Program-made: the position numbers and the translations under genes
The notes under the pieces: generated by a model
Seen by the model: the letters and a program-made list of their open reading frames with translations, nothing else
Told to the model about the DNA's origin: nothing
Databases searched by the model: none
Assembly (NCBI GenBank): GCA_964404765.1
Contig: CAYOLL010000001.1
Location: forward strand, 34,116 to 98,115
Length of the DNA stretch: 64,000 nucleotides
Reading direction: 5' to 3'
Source: CAYOLL01 sp964404765 [NCBI: uncultured Gemmatimonadota bacterium]
GTDB taxonomy: Bacteria; 4572-55
Shown here: positions 36,471 through 45,630 of the stretch, piece after piece
Numbering within the stretch: the stretch's first letter is position 1
Layout of the letters: each line of letters opens with the position of its first letter

Positions 36471-37403
36471 TTGAAACGCAAAAGTTCTAAGAAAAAGCGC
36501 CACGGATCCGCTTTGATATTCGTCTTGATGACGATTGTTTTTGTAGCCATTATTACCCTTGAGCTGAGTAAGATTAGTCAGCGCCATGTTGCAGACGTGA
36601 TTCATACTCAAGAAGCGGCAAAAGCTTTGGCGGCCGCAAAAGCCGGCGTCAGTTTGGCACGCGCAATCTTGAAAGAGGATAACCGGAATTTTGATGCCCT
36701 TTCGGATGTCTGGGCGGAAAAGACCTTGCCCATTTCTGTAGGTGGCGGCGAAGTTACGATAGAAATTGAAGACGAGCAAGCCAAATTAGACCTAAACCGG
36801 CTAATTGATCCTTTTGGGAATATTAACGGCAAAGTTAAGACGCAAATCGAGCGCTTGTTTGCCGGTTTTAATATGAGCATGGCGTTAGTCGAGCCAATAA
36901 TTGACTGGATAGATGCCGATAATCAAGCACACTCATGGGGGGCTGAAAGTGCTTTTTATCAGACGCTTAAGCCGTCGTATTTAGCCAAAAACGGGCCGTT
37001 AGATACGTTTTCCGAGTTACGCTTAATTAAAGGTTTTAGCAATTTGGCATTTTGGAAGGATTCGGGTGATCCGCAACATTTTTTAACGATATACTCGACA
37101 GATGGCCGCGTAAATATTAATACAGCCGGCGTGCAAGTGCTGGCCTCGCTTTCGGATGCATTAGGCAAAAAAATTATCAGCAGAATTATTGAAAGAAGAC
37201 CTTTTGAATCTCTATCGGAAATCAAGCAAATTGAGGGCTTAGCTGATGAAGTTTATCAGGAAATTGATGGTTCACTTGCTGTCAGAAGCCAGTTTTTTAC
37301 AATCAAATCAACAGGTCGTTTTGGTCGTTCGGAAAAATCTATAACGGCGGTAGTTTACCGCGATGCGAATGAAGTTCAGATCATATACTGGAGTGAAGGT
37401 TGA
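36471..37403 (+). CDS. gspK: Type II secretion pseudopilin GspK
   Basis: A 310-residue protein starting with TTG two bases after the gspJ stop. It has the short leader and helix KKKRHGSALIFVLMTIVFVA (position +5 lacks the usual Glu, as in GspK) and the GspK body: KLDLNRLID, IIDWIDADNQAH, GPLDTFSELRLIKGF and two helix-hairpin-helix-like INTAGVQVL / IIERRPFESLSEIKQI segments. It caps the pseudopilus. Confidence 0.9.
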   Translation: MKRKSSKKKRHGSALIFVLMTIVFVAIITLELSKISQRHVADVIHTQEAAKALAAAKAGVSLARAILKEDNRNFDALSDVWAEKTLPISVGGGEVTIEIEDEQAKLDLNRLIDPFGNINGKVKTQIERLFAGFNMSMALVEPIIDWIDADNQAHSWGAESAFYQTLKPSYLAKNGPLDTFSELRLIKGFSNLAFWKDSGDPQHFLTIYSTDGRVNINTAGVQVLASLSDALGKKIISRIIERRPFESLSEIKQIEGLADEVYQEIDGSLAVRSQFFTIKSTGRFGRSEKSITAVVYRDANEVQIIYWSEG

Positions 37404-37432
37404 AGTCCGGCAAATTTTTACGGTAAAGAAAT

Positions 37433-38830
37433 ATGTTTGATAGCGTCATCGGCCTTGATATTGGCAGTCATACCGTCAAAGCAGCTTTTGTCAAAAAAAA
37501 ACTTCGCGGTAATGTGGTGCTCAAGTTGGATAACTGCCCTGTAAATGGCGACCCGTCAGGCGCAGTTCGGACTATTATTGTGCGAAATGGTTGGCAGAAT
37601 ATTTCGATTGCTCAGAATGTGCCCGGGCAGAAAGTAGTTGTCAGAAATATTTCATTACCGTTTACAAATTTGGATCCTATCCGTAAAGTTATTAAATTTG
37701 AAGCAGAGCCCCTGATTCCATACCCGATTGATGAGCTGATTATTGATTTTTGTCCAACGGGCATGCAGCAAAATGGAAAATCATGTATCATATTGATGGC
37801 GACTCCAAAAAACGTTATAGAAACGATAGTAGATAATACTAAAAACATCGGCCTGAAGCCGGCTCATTTAGGCTCGGAGGCTTATAGCTTATCATGTGGA
37901 TTTAAGCGACAATTCAAGGGCCAAATTGTCGGCAATGTTGCATTGGTTGAGCTGGGTCATCAGAAAACAACAGTCGTTATCGTCAACAGTGCCTTTCTGC
38001 TTTTTACCCGCTGTCTTGCGCCTTTTGAATCCGTCGCGGAGTTAGCTCTGAATCTGCAGCAAACTTTCGACGCTTTCGCAGAATATCATAAAGGGCAGGA
38101 AATCAATCACATTTACTTATGCGGCGGCGAATGCAACGGCACAGATTTGGAAGCGGGACTGCGTGAGAAGTTCGATCAGCCGGTCAGCATGCTTTCAGAG
38201 GCTATTAGTTGCCATTTAGTCGCGATTGGTTCAGCGGTTAGCTATTTAGAGCGGGCCCAAAAACATCCCGAATTTTTAAAAGATGAATTTAGCGGGGTAT
38301 CAAATGCAGCAATCGGTGATTATTGGACGCTCAGGCTGGCAAGTGTGGCGATTATCGTGCTGATTTTTAGCGCTATTTTCAAAATCTACGTTTATGAAAG
38401 AGAAATTAATCGTCTTACTCAACAAATTAACGCTGAATTCAAATCCTCATTTCCAATGGCTAAAGATGCTGGAAATAAGATTCAACAAGCGCAAGCGTTT
38501 TTAAAGGATCAGAAGCAACAGGCTCAGCAGTATGAAAAAATATTCGGCCACAAAAATTCGATATTGGAATATTTACGGGAATTGAGCATTATTTCGCCGC
38601 AAAACCTTCAGGTTAGATTAGAAGAGCTTGTCATAGATAGCAGCGAAGTTAGATTGCAGGCAACAGCTTCATCTTTTCAACACGTTGAAATGCTGAAAGA
38701 ACAACTGCTTCAATCCCCACTTTTTAGTGAAATCCAGATTACCCAAACAAGGGTATTGGACGGCCCGCAGGAAAAGGGTGTGGCGTTTCTGTTGATTATC
38801 AAATTAAATCAGGATTTAGAGAGTCGATGA
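37433..38830 (+). CDS. gspL: GspL-like platform protein (PilM/PilN-type fusion)
   Basis: A 465-residue protein. The N-terminal ~290 residues have the actin-like PilM fold (VIGLDIGSHTVKAAFV, NVALVELGHQKTTVVIV), then one membrane helix (RLASVAIIVLIFSAIFKIYV, ~310-330) and a periplasmic PilN-like part. GspL links the GspE ATPase to the pseudopilus through GspM. It overlaps gspM by four bases (ATGA). Confidence 0.85.
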   Translation: MFDSVIGLDIGSHTVKAAFVKKKLRGNVVLKLDNCPVNGDPSGAVRTIIVRNGWQNISIAQNVPGQKVVVRNISLPFTNLDPIRKVIKFEAEPLIPYPIDELIIDFCPTGMQQNGKSCIILMATPKNVIETIVDNTKNIGLKPAHLGSEAYSLSCGFKRQFKGQIVGNVALVELGHQKTTVVIVNSAFLLFTRCLAPFESVAELALNLQQTFDAFAEYHKGQEINHIYLCGGECNGTDLEAGLREKFDQPVSMLSEAISCHLVAIGSAVSYLERAQKHPEFLKDEFSGVSNAAIGDYWTLRLASVAIIVLIFSAIFKIYVYEREINRLTQQINAEFKSSFPMAKDAGNKIQQAQAFLKDQKQQAQQYEKIFGHKNSILEYLRELSIISPQNLQVRLEELVIDSSEVRLQATASSFQHVEMLKEQLLQSPLFSEIQITQTRVLDGPQEKGVAFLLIIKLNQDLESR

Positions 38831-39363
38831 AGCTGACTACGCAAAGAAAAACCTTATTGACGATACTGATAGCACTTCTATTTGTATTTTTATTTTATCA
38901 ATTTATAAGCGTTCTGACATTTGATAAAGCCGCAAAATTGAATCAAGCAGTTCTGCAACAACAACAGGATTTGCAGACGCTTCAAAATGTTATCGCGGAG
39001 TATCAAGCGCTTTCTGCTGATATTAACCGGCTTCTAAATCAAGGCTCGGGGGGCGCAACAAAACTGGGTGCGCTTACATTTCTTGAACTGAAAGCAACGC
39101 AGCTTCAGCTCAAAAAAAATTTAGTCTCGCTGACACCTATTTCATCAAATTCCCCAGGCAGTGTCCTTTCCTCTGAATTTGAAGAAAGCGCTATTGAAGT
39201 TAAATTGGAAAAGCTATCCGTCGACGGATTGGTTACCTTTTTATATCATATAGAAAGCTCCAGTCAATGTTTGAAGATTAAGTACTTACGGCTTAAGCCA
39301 AGCTTTGATGAAACAGAAGGTTTTGATGTGACACTTCAAGTTTTTAGTTATGATGCAAAATAG
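38827..39363 (+). CDS. gspM: Type II secretion protein GspM
   Basis: A 178-residue protein with one N-terminal membrane helix (LLTILIALLFVFLFYQFI), a coiled coil (LNQAVLQQQQDLQTLQNVI) and a small periplasmic domain ending in LQVFSYDAK, the GspM/PilO pattern. Sequence identity in this family is always low; placement after gspL supports the call. Confidence 0.78.
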   Translation: MKLTTQRKTLLTILIALLFVFLFYQFISVLTFDKAAKLNQAVLQQQQDLQTLQNVIAEYQALSADINRLLNQGSGGATKLGALTFLELKATQLQLKKNLVSLTPISSNSPGSVLSSEFEESAIEVKLEKLSVDGLVTFLYHIESSSQCLKIKYLRLKPSFDETEGFDVTLQVFSYDAK

Positions 39364-39464
39364 TAACTTCTCAAGGTTTGCTTTACCCGGACTTATTGAA
39401 CGGACGCTAAATTTTTTACCCGAGCTTACGCCGTCATGCATTATTCACTTATTATGCCAACGCG

Positions 39465-40205
39465 ATGAATATGAGAAGAAGAGGTTTATTTTTTGCGACA
39501 GTTCTTTTCTTATCCTCTTTTTTGGTCATTTTTACATTAAAATTTCCTTATGGCGCTGTATTGCTAAAAGCCGTGGAGAACGGACAAAAAGAAGGGCGCT
39601 TTCGGGCGTCAGTGGGGCATATTGCGCATCGATTTCCTGCCGAATTCGACTTACAGGATGTTGTTTTCACTTCGCCTAAGTTGAAGGGGATGTTGCTAAA
39701 AAGCGCCAATTTGACATTGAAATTTGATGTGCCGGACTTTTTGTGGAATAAGCTTACCTTAACCTTTAAGCTAAATAACTTTAGTGCGGGTCATATCTTC
39801 TTAAAAAATACGATAACAGGCGATTTAACCTGTCATTTTTCATCCATAACCGGAAATGTCAGCATACGCTCAAGCATGAATGAAATCAGGGGCATTTATG
39901 CTTACGGCTTTATTTTTCCGAAGGTTTGTCTTGATAGCATCGCGGGTGATCTCGACTTTTCAAATAGTAAAATAGCGCTCACTAAGCTGCAAATTATTGG
40001 CGCTGATCTTACTTGCGTTGCAACAGGCTATGTTAGCTCCGATAGCTTAGCGTTGTATGTTTCCGTTGACGCTGCTTCAAAAATTTTTGCTTTTAATGAT
40101 CATTTGCTGGGTAAATTTATTAAGCCATTTGCGCGTGGCGAGAACTTTAATTTCACAATTCATGGCCCCCTTTATCACCCCAAAATAAGTTATAGCGGTT
40201 TATGA
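39465..40205 (+). CDS. gspN: Type II secretion protein GspN
   Basis: A 246-residue protein with an N-terminal membrane helix (GLFFATVLFLSSFLVIFTL) followed by beta-rich repeats (DLQDVVFTSPKLKGMLLKSA, GYVSSDSLALYVSV) and PKISYSGL at the end, matching the GspN family of deltaproteobacterial and similar clusters, a periplasmic/outer accessory part. The 100 bases upstream, after gspM, hold no separate gene. It overlaps gspC by four bases. Confidence 0.75.
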   Translation: MNMRRRGLFFATVLFLSSFLVIFTLKFPYGAVLLKAVENGQKEGRFRASVGHIAHRFPAEFDLQDVVFTSPKLKGMLLKSANLTLKFDVPDFLWNKLTLTFKLNNFSAGHIFLKNTITGDLTCHFSSITGNVSIRSSMNEIRGIYAYGFIFPKVCLDSIAGDLDFSNSKIALTKLQIIGADLTCVATGYVSSDSLALYVSVDAASKIFAFNDHLLGKFIKPFARGENFNFTIHGPLYHPKISYSGL

Positions 40206-41050
40206 ATATTGCGTTATTCGAGCTAAAAAAATCGCATTTCCAAATAGCAAATGTTTGCTTGCTTTTAAGCTTAAGTTATTTGTTGGCGGATGTGACGACT
40301 TTCTATCTTGAAATTGTGTTGACCCCGTCTGTAATGACACCCATCAGGGATGTAGATGCTAACTCCGAAAGAAAAGACGTGATCCGGCCGTTTTCTGATT
40401 ATACCAATATATCGGCATCGCTTTTGTTTTCCAATACTGCTCCGATTGGTAATACCGATTATAACGAGCAAAGCCTAAATGTAACTGCTGCTACAGACTT
40501 GAAGATCGTCCTTAAAGGGACCGTTACAGGTTCACCTTCTTTTGTTAAAGCGCTTATCCAAAAAACAGGCGCGGCAAAGGCGGAATTTTTTAAATTAGGG
40601 GATGATGTCTATGGGGTTCGGTTAGCTAATATTTTTAGAGATAAGGTTATTCTTGATAATAATGGGCAGATGGAGGAGTTGCTGCTCTATAAAGAATATC
40701 AAATGCCGCAACGCGGTATGAATTCAGAGGTGAAGGTGCTGAGCCGAACAGAGTTAAATCAACAAATATTCAATAACATTGATAATGTATCGAAAAATGT
40801 AGCTGTCGCGCCTTATTTTGTTGATGGAAAGATGAGTGGTGTTCGAATTACACGTCTTGAAAAAAATCATATTGTCACCGAAGTGGGGTTGCAAAAGAGC
40901 GATATTATTAAGCGGATCAATGGGCACACAATTGATAGCATGGAAAAAGCATTGCATTTGTGGGAAAATATGAAAAACGAATCGTTGTTCATAATTGATG
41001 TGGAAAGAAATTCACAGATTTTAAACCTTACTTTAAAAATTAAAGAGTGA
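40202..41050 (+). CDS. gspC: Type II secretion protein GspC
   Basis: A 282-residue protein: membrane anchor (VCLLLSLSYLLADVTTF), HR domain (DLKIVLKGTVTGSPSFVKALIQ with GDDVYGVRLANIFRDKVIL) and C-terminal PDZ-like domain (GVRITRLEKNHIVTEVGLQKSDIIKRING). GspC couples the inner-membrane platform to the secretin. It starts four bases inside gspN. Confidence 0.88.
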   Translation: MNIALFELKKSHFQIANVCLLLSLSYLLADVTTFYLEIVLTPSVMTPIRDVDANSERKDVIRPFSDYTNISASLLFSNTAPIGNTDYNEQSLNVTAATDLKIVLKGTVTGSPSFVKALIQKTGAAKAEFFKLGDDVYGVRLANIFRDKVILDNNGQMEELLLYKEYQMPQRGMNSEVKVLSRTELNQQIFNNIDNVSKNVAVAPYFVDGKMSGVRITRLEKNHIVTEVGLQKSDIIKRINGHTIDSMEKALHLWENMKNESLFIIDVERNSQILNLTLKIKE

Positions 41051-41065
41051 GTTTAAATTATTAAA

Positions 41066-42679
41066 ATGATCTGTTCCCTTTATGTTAGAAAAATCTACTT
41101 TATTTTTGTTGTTGTTCTGATGTGTATGGCCAATGCCCAAATTGGCTGGGCCGAGACAGCGCCTAATGGCTATTTCACGCTGGATTTTGATAATGCCGAG
41201 CTTAGAGATGTCATTAAGACGTTAAGTGATATTACCGGCAAAAATTTTGTTATTGATGAAAATGTTAAAGGCAAGATAACGATCTATTCACCCAAAAGAA
41301 TTCCGGTTAAAGACGCTTATCAGGTTTTACTGGCAATATTAGAAGTTGAAGGTTTTACGGCCATCGAGTCAAATAACCTGGTCAACGTCCTGCCGCTGAG
41401 CGAGGCTCTAAAAAAGGGGGTTGCCGTCCAATATGCAACAGCCGGAGCTGTCCCTGCAGATAGCGGCGAGATAATAACCCGGATGGTTCCGTTACAATAC
41501 GCCGATGTAAACGCTGTGCGAAAGACGATTGCCCCATTGATTTCCCAAACAACCGGTATTGTCGTTTATGAGGCTTCAAACACGCTGATTTTAACCGGAC
41601 TACCCCGGGATTTAAAATATCTTGAGGAGATTATTTCAAAGCTCGATATTCATCAGGAAATTGAGAGAGTACATATCTATCATTTAAAGAATGTGAAAGC
41701 CAAGTCAGTCGAAGAGACGCTGCAGAAACTAACGCTCCCTGCAGGCAGTCCAACGCAGGGCGAGTCTGCAAATCCGATGGCGCGCAAGGGCTTGTCTGTT
41801 ATTGCTACAGAGGAAACCAACTTATTGTTAATCACGGCATCGCCTCAGGATTATCAGCAGATCGAAAAAATAATCCAACAATTAGATATCAAGCAACAGC
41901 AATTGCTATTGGATGTGCTGATTGCTGAAATCAGTTTTGATAATATGTCCGCATTAGGGATTGAATGGCAAGTATCCGAAAATATCAACGATAAGTACGA
42001 TCATAAAATTGTCGGCGGAACGGATTTTGGCATTAAAAAAGGGCTTTTAGCCGGCGGGCTTTCCGGTTTGAGTCTGGGGCTGTTAAAGGGAGACTTTACA
42101 AACGCAAAAGCAATTTTAGCGGCAAGTGTAGAGCGGGATCAATTTAACATTTTGTCAATGCCTCAACTCTTGACGATTGATAATCATAAGGCGGAAATTA
42201 ATGTAGGAAATCAGATTCCATTTCTGGTTAATTCTCGGCTGACCGAGCAGGAAACGCTGGTTCGCTCTTTTGATTATCGGGATATTGGGCTTAAATTAGC
42301 CATAACTCCACATATCAATCAGAACAATTATGTAACCCTGGATTTTTATCAGGAAGTGCGGTCTCTCAGCACCGCCACTGTTCTGGATGCGCCAATTGTC
42401 ACGGTTCGTCAAATCCAAACGCAGGTTACGGTAGAGGATAAAAAAACGGTTGTTGTCGGTGGTCTTATTCAGGAAGATCGGGAAGAGATTGAGAAGAAAG
42501 TGCCGTTTCTTGGCGATATTCCTTTTTTTGGTCATGCGTTTAAACATAAGAGCGTTAGAATTAAGAAAAGCAATTTGCTGGTTTTTATTACGCCCCACTT
42601 GATTACGGACAGTCCTGTTTTAGAAGAGATCTCAAAAGAGCGGAAAGACGCTTTGGACAATTTTAAAAAAAAGGAATGA
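41066..42679 (+). CDS. gspD: Type II secretion secretin GspD
   Basis: A 537-residue outer-membrane channel with a signal peptide (MICSLYVRKIYFIFVVVLMC... cleaved near residue 29), N0/N1 domains (TLDFDNAELRDVIKTLSDIT; GKITIYSPKRIPV), later N domains and the secretin core ending in VPFLGDIPFFGHAFKHKS and LVFITPHLI. The protein is somewhat shorter than proteobacterial GspD (about 650). 15 bases separate it from gspC. Confidence 0.92.
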   Translation: MICSLYVRKIYFIFVVVLMCMANAQIGWAETAPNGYFTLDFDNAELRDVIKTLSDITGKNFVIDENVKGKITIYSPKRIPVKDAYQVLLAILEVEGFTAIESNNLVNVLPLSEALKKGVAVQYATAGAVPADSGEIITRMVPLQYADVNAVRKTIAPLISQTTGIVVYEASNTLILTGLPRDLKYLEEIISKLDIHQEIERVHIYHLKNVKAKSVEETLQKLTLPAGSPTQGESANPMARKGLSVIATEETNLLLITASPQDYQQIEKIIQQLDIKQQQLLLDVLIAEISFDNMSALGIEWQVSENINDKYDHKIVGGTDFGIKKGLLAGGLSGLSLGLLKGDFTNAKAILAASVERDQFNILSMPQLLTIDNHKAEINVGNQIPFLVNSRLTEQETLVRSFDYRDIGLKLAITPHINQNNYVTLDFYQEVRSLSTATVLDAPIVTVRQIQTQVTVEDKKTVVVGGLIQEDREEIEKKVPFLGDIPFFGHAFKHKSVRIKKSNLLVFITPHLITDSPVLEEISKERKDALDNFKKKE

Positions 42680-42712
42680 AGCGGTTGAAGCTCAGCCCTT
42701 CATCTATTTGGA

Positions 42713-44386
42713 ATGAAAAACAGAGCGTTGATTGGTGAAATTTTATTAGAACATGGGCATGTATTGGAGGCTGACATCCAAGCCGCATTAGAAGTTCAAA
42801 GAACTTCCAGCCAAAAAATCGGCCAAATTTTAATCAGAAAAAAGTGTTTGAATGAGGATCAGTTGCACGAAGCGCTTAGCCGGCAACTTAACATCCCATA
42901 TCAAAAGCATCTTTCCCCTGAACACCGGTTTGATTTTCCAGAGCAAGTTACATTTCAGTACTTGAGTGGGCACTCTATTTTTCCAATCCGATATGAAAGC
43001 AATGTATTATATGTAGCGACGGCCGACCCTCTGTTTGTTCAGCCGCTTGACGCATTAGCGTTTGTTTTCAACTGTCCTGTCAAGCCGGTTATCAGCTCGA
43101 CTAAAGAAATTGAGAAAGCTATTTTTCTGTACTTCCAGCATCGTGTGGAAATGCCGGAGTCTGTTTTTGGCGCAAGTGGGCATGATCAAGGGCCGGCGGA
43201 ATTTGGATCGGCCGATTTACTCAACCATGCTCACGAGGCGCCGGTCATCAAGCTGGTGAACCTGATTATTACTCAAGCCGTGAACGATCGCGCCAGCGAT
43301 ATTCACATTGAACCCTTTGCGATAAAGCTGCGAGTTCGTTTCCGAATTGACGGCATTCTCCATGACAAGCTTTCACCGCCAAAAGAACATCAGGAGGCAA
43401 TTGCTTCTCGAATCAAGATCATGTCACAATTAAATATTGCCGAAAACCGTCTGCCGCAGGATGCCAAGATCAGTCTTAAAGTAGCCGGCAAGGATATTGA
43501 TATCAGGGTCTCATTTTTCCCAACAATCTTTGGCGAACGAATTGTGCTGAGACTTTTGAACAAAAGCGATCTGAATTTTGATTTGCGAAATCTGGGAATT
43601 TCTACCGAAAATTTAGCGCAATTCCAAAATTTGCTCCGGAAGCCTCATGGCATTATTTTATTGACCGGGCCGACCGGTAGCGGCAAAAGCACTACGCTTT
43701 ACGCAGCTTTAAAAACTTTTAATACGTCTGAGCGCAATATTTTGACGATTGAAGACCCAATTGAATACCAAATTGACGGCGTGGGACAAACTCAGGTCAA
43801 ACCACAAATCGGTTTAACCTTTGCAGCGGGTCTTAGGGCAATATTAAGACAAGACCCGGATGTCATTATGGTTGGTGAGATTCGCGATCTGGAAACGGCG
43901 GAAATAGCCGTTAGAGCCGCTTTGACCGGCCACCTGGTTTTGAGCACACTGCATACAAATGACGCTGCCGGCGCTGTGACACGGTTGATTGATATGGGAA
44001 TCGAGCCATATCTGATTACTTCTTCTCTGCGCGGTATTTTGGCCCAGCGGTTGCTCCGCCTGATCTGTCCTTATTGTAAAGATTCCTACAAACCTGAGCC
44101 GGAATTTCTATACCAATTGAAGAAGAGCACAGAACTTGTTTGGCGCGGGAAAGGCTGCGCCAAGTGCCTGAATACCGGATATTTGGGGCGTGTGGGCATC
44201 TTTGAAATCATAACCCTGGATGAAGAAATCCGGCAGGTGATTCTGGCGGGTGGCGATGCCGGAGCAATTAACGCGATTGCAGACCGGAAAGGGCTAATTT
44301 CTTTACGCAGCGATGCCTGGGCTAAGGTGTTGCAAAGCATGACTACTTTGGATGAATTGATTCGGGTTACTTATGGCGATTTATGA
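42713..44386 (+). CDS. gspE: Type II secretion ATPase GspE
   Basis: A 557-residue AAA-type ATPase. The N-terminal GSPII_E domain (1-120) precedes the catalytic part: Walker A GPTGSGKSTTLYA (~318), an Asp box/Walker B region DPDVIMVGEIRD (~381), and a zinc-binding CPYC...CAKCLNTG (~451-486) in the C-terminal domain. GspE powers pseudopilus assembly. It overlaps gspF by 14 bases. Confidence 0.95.
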   Translation: MKNRALIGEILLEHGHVLEADIQAALEVQRTSSQKIGQILIRKKCLNEDQLHEALSRQLNIPYQKHLSPEHRFDFPEQVTFQYLSGHSIFPIRYESNVLYVATADPLFVQPLDALAFVFNCPVKPVISSTKEIEKAIFLYFQHRVEMPESVFGASGHDQGPAEFGSADLLNHAHEAPVIKLVNLIITQAVNDRASDIHIEPFAIKLRVRFRIDGILHDKLSPPKEHQEAIASRIKIMSQLNIAENRLPQDAKISLKVAGKDIDIRVSFFPTIFGERIVLRLLNKSDLNFDLRNLGISTENLAQFQNLLRKPHGIILLTGPTGSGKSTTLYAALKTFNTSERNILTIEDPIEYQIDGVGQTQVKPQIGLTFAAGLRAILRQDPDVIMVGEIRDLETAEIAVRAALTGHLVLSTLHTNDAAGAVTRLIDMGIEPYLITSSLRGILAQRLLRLICPYCKDSYKPEPEFLYQLKKSTELVWRGKGCAKCLNTGYLGRVGIFEIITLDEEIRQVILAGGDAGAINAIADRKGLISLRSDAWAKVLQSMTTLDELIRVTYGDL

Positions 44387-45587
44387 GTATCAGGCCTTTG
44401 ATAATTCAGGCGAAATAAAAACAGGGCTTGTTGCCGCCAATAATCCGGGCGCAGCACGGGGCAAACTCCGCAATGTTACGGACCTTCATATCAGCCAATT
44501 GACGGAATTAGCCGGTTCCACTGCCGGATTTGATTTTTATTTTTTTTCTGCAACTGACAGGAAAAAGCAAGTTGCGCTTTTTATGCGCCAGATGGCTGTT
44601 TTGCTGGAGGCAGGAATGCCGCTGCCAGACGCGCTTGACCACATCATTGAACTTACCGATAGCAAAAAGTTTAAACTGACATTAATTGAATTACAGGAAA
44701 GTATCTCCGGCGGTCGGTCAATGTGGGAATCACTTTCGGCTCAACCGCAATTTTTTTCGGAAATGCATATTAATACAATACGGGCGGGGGAGACATCCGG
44801 ATTGTTAAGCAAAATCCTGCACCGGCTTTCAAAATGGGAAGATACGCAGTGGAAGTTGCGTAATCGGGTGCAATCCGCCCTGTATTACCCCGGCCTTTTG
44901 TCAGCGGTTGCGATTATCATAGTTATATTTCTGATGGTTTATATCGTGCCGACAATAACCGGTTTGTTTGCCGCCACTGAACAGCCGTTGCCGTTGGTGA
45001 CCCGATTGTTGATTGGGATCAGTCAGGGAGTTTTGAAATGGTGGTGGGTCGGACTTATCGGCGGCGCCGGCACGGCGCTATTGTGCGATCAAGCTTTGAA
45101 AACCGAGGCCGGGCGCTTAAGATTTGATCGTTGGAAGTTGCAAATCCCTGTTTTCAAGCATATTTTTCGGCAATCGTGCTTAATTCGGTTTTCGGCCACG
45201 TTTGCGACTTTGTTGAGCAGTGGTGTTGATCTATTACGAGCGATGGATATTGTTTCTAAGGCGACAGGCAACAAAGTGTTTGAGCAGGCCCTTGTTACAG
45301 TTCAGGCCGGTATTCGGGAAGGAAATTCGTTGGCCAGAATGCTGTCCGGGTACAGCATATTCCCAACTACGGTTATCAAATTGATCGTGATCGGCGAGAC
45401 GACTGGCAAGCTGGGCGAGATGCTCGATTATATTTCCGATATTTATAGTGACGAGTTGGAGAGTTTTCTGGTAAGATTTGCCGCTCTGATCGAGCCTTTT
45501 ATTGTTATTGTCATGGGCCTGGTGGTGGCGTTTATTGCTATGGCCGTTCTCATGCCAATATTCGAATTAAATCTGGTGATAAAGTAG
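44373..45587 (+). CDS. gspF: Type II secretion platform protein GspF
   Basis: A 404-residue inner-membrane protein with two T2SSF repeats (VALFMRQMAVLLEAGMPLPDAL; SCLIRFSATFATLLSSGVDLLRAM) and three hydrophobic helices (for example SAVAIIIVIFLMVYIVPTI). It is the core of the assembly platform and the last secretion gene of the operon. Confidence 0.92.
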   Translation: MAIYEYQAFDNSGEIKTGLVAANNPGAARGKLRNVTDLHISQLTELAGSTAGFDFYFFSATDRKKQVALFMRQMAVLLEAGMPLPDALDHIIELTDSKKFKLTLIELQESISGGRSMWESLSAQPQFFSEMHINTIRAGETSGLLSKILHRLSKWEDTQWKLRNRVQSALYYPGLLSAVAIIIVIFLMVYIVPTITGLFAATEQPLPLVTRLLIGISQGVLKWWWVGLIGGAGTALLCDQALKTEAGRLRFDRWKLQIPVFKHIFRQSCLIRFSATFATLLSSGVDLLRAMDIVSKATGNKVFEQALVTVQAGIREGNSLARMLSGYSIFPTTVIKLIVIGETTGKLGEMLDYISDIYSDELESFLVRFAALIEPFIVIVMGLVVAFIAMAVLMPIFELNLVIK

Positions 45588-45630
45588 ACGCCCGGCATAA
45601 GGCTTAAAATGAAATAACTGGAGGTTGGTT

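Noticed and set aside
39350-39679. A 109-codon frame between gspM and gspN
   Set aside because: It overlaps gspN in another frame and shows no pattern; gspN with its signal anchor is the supported gene.
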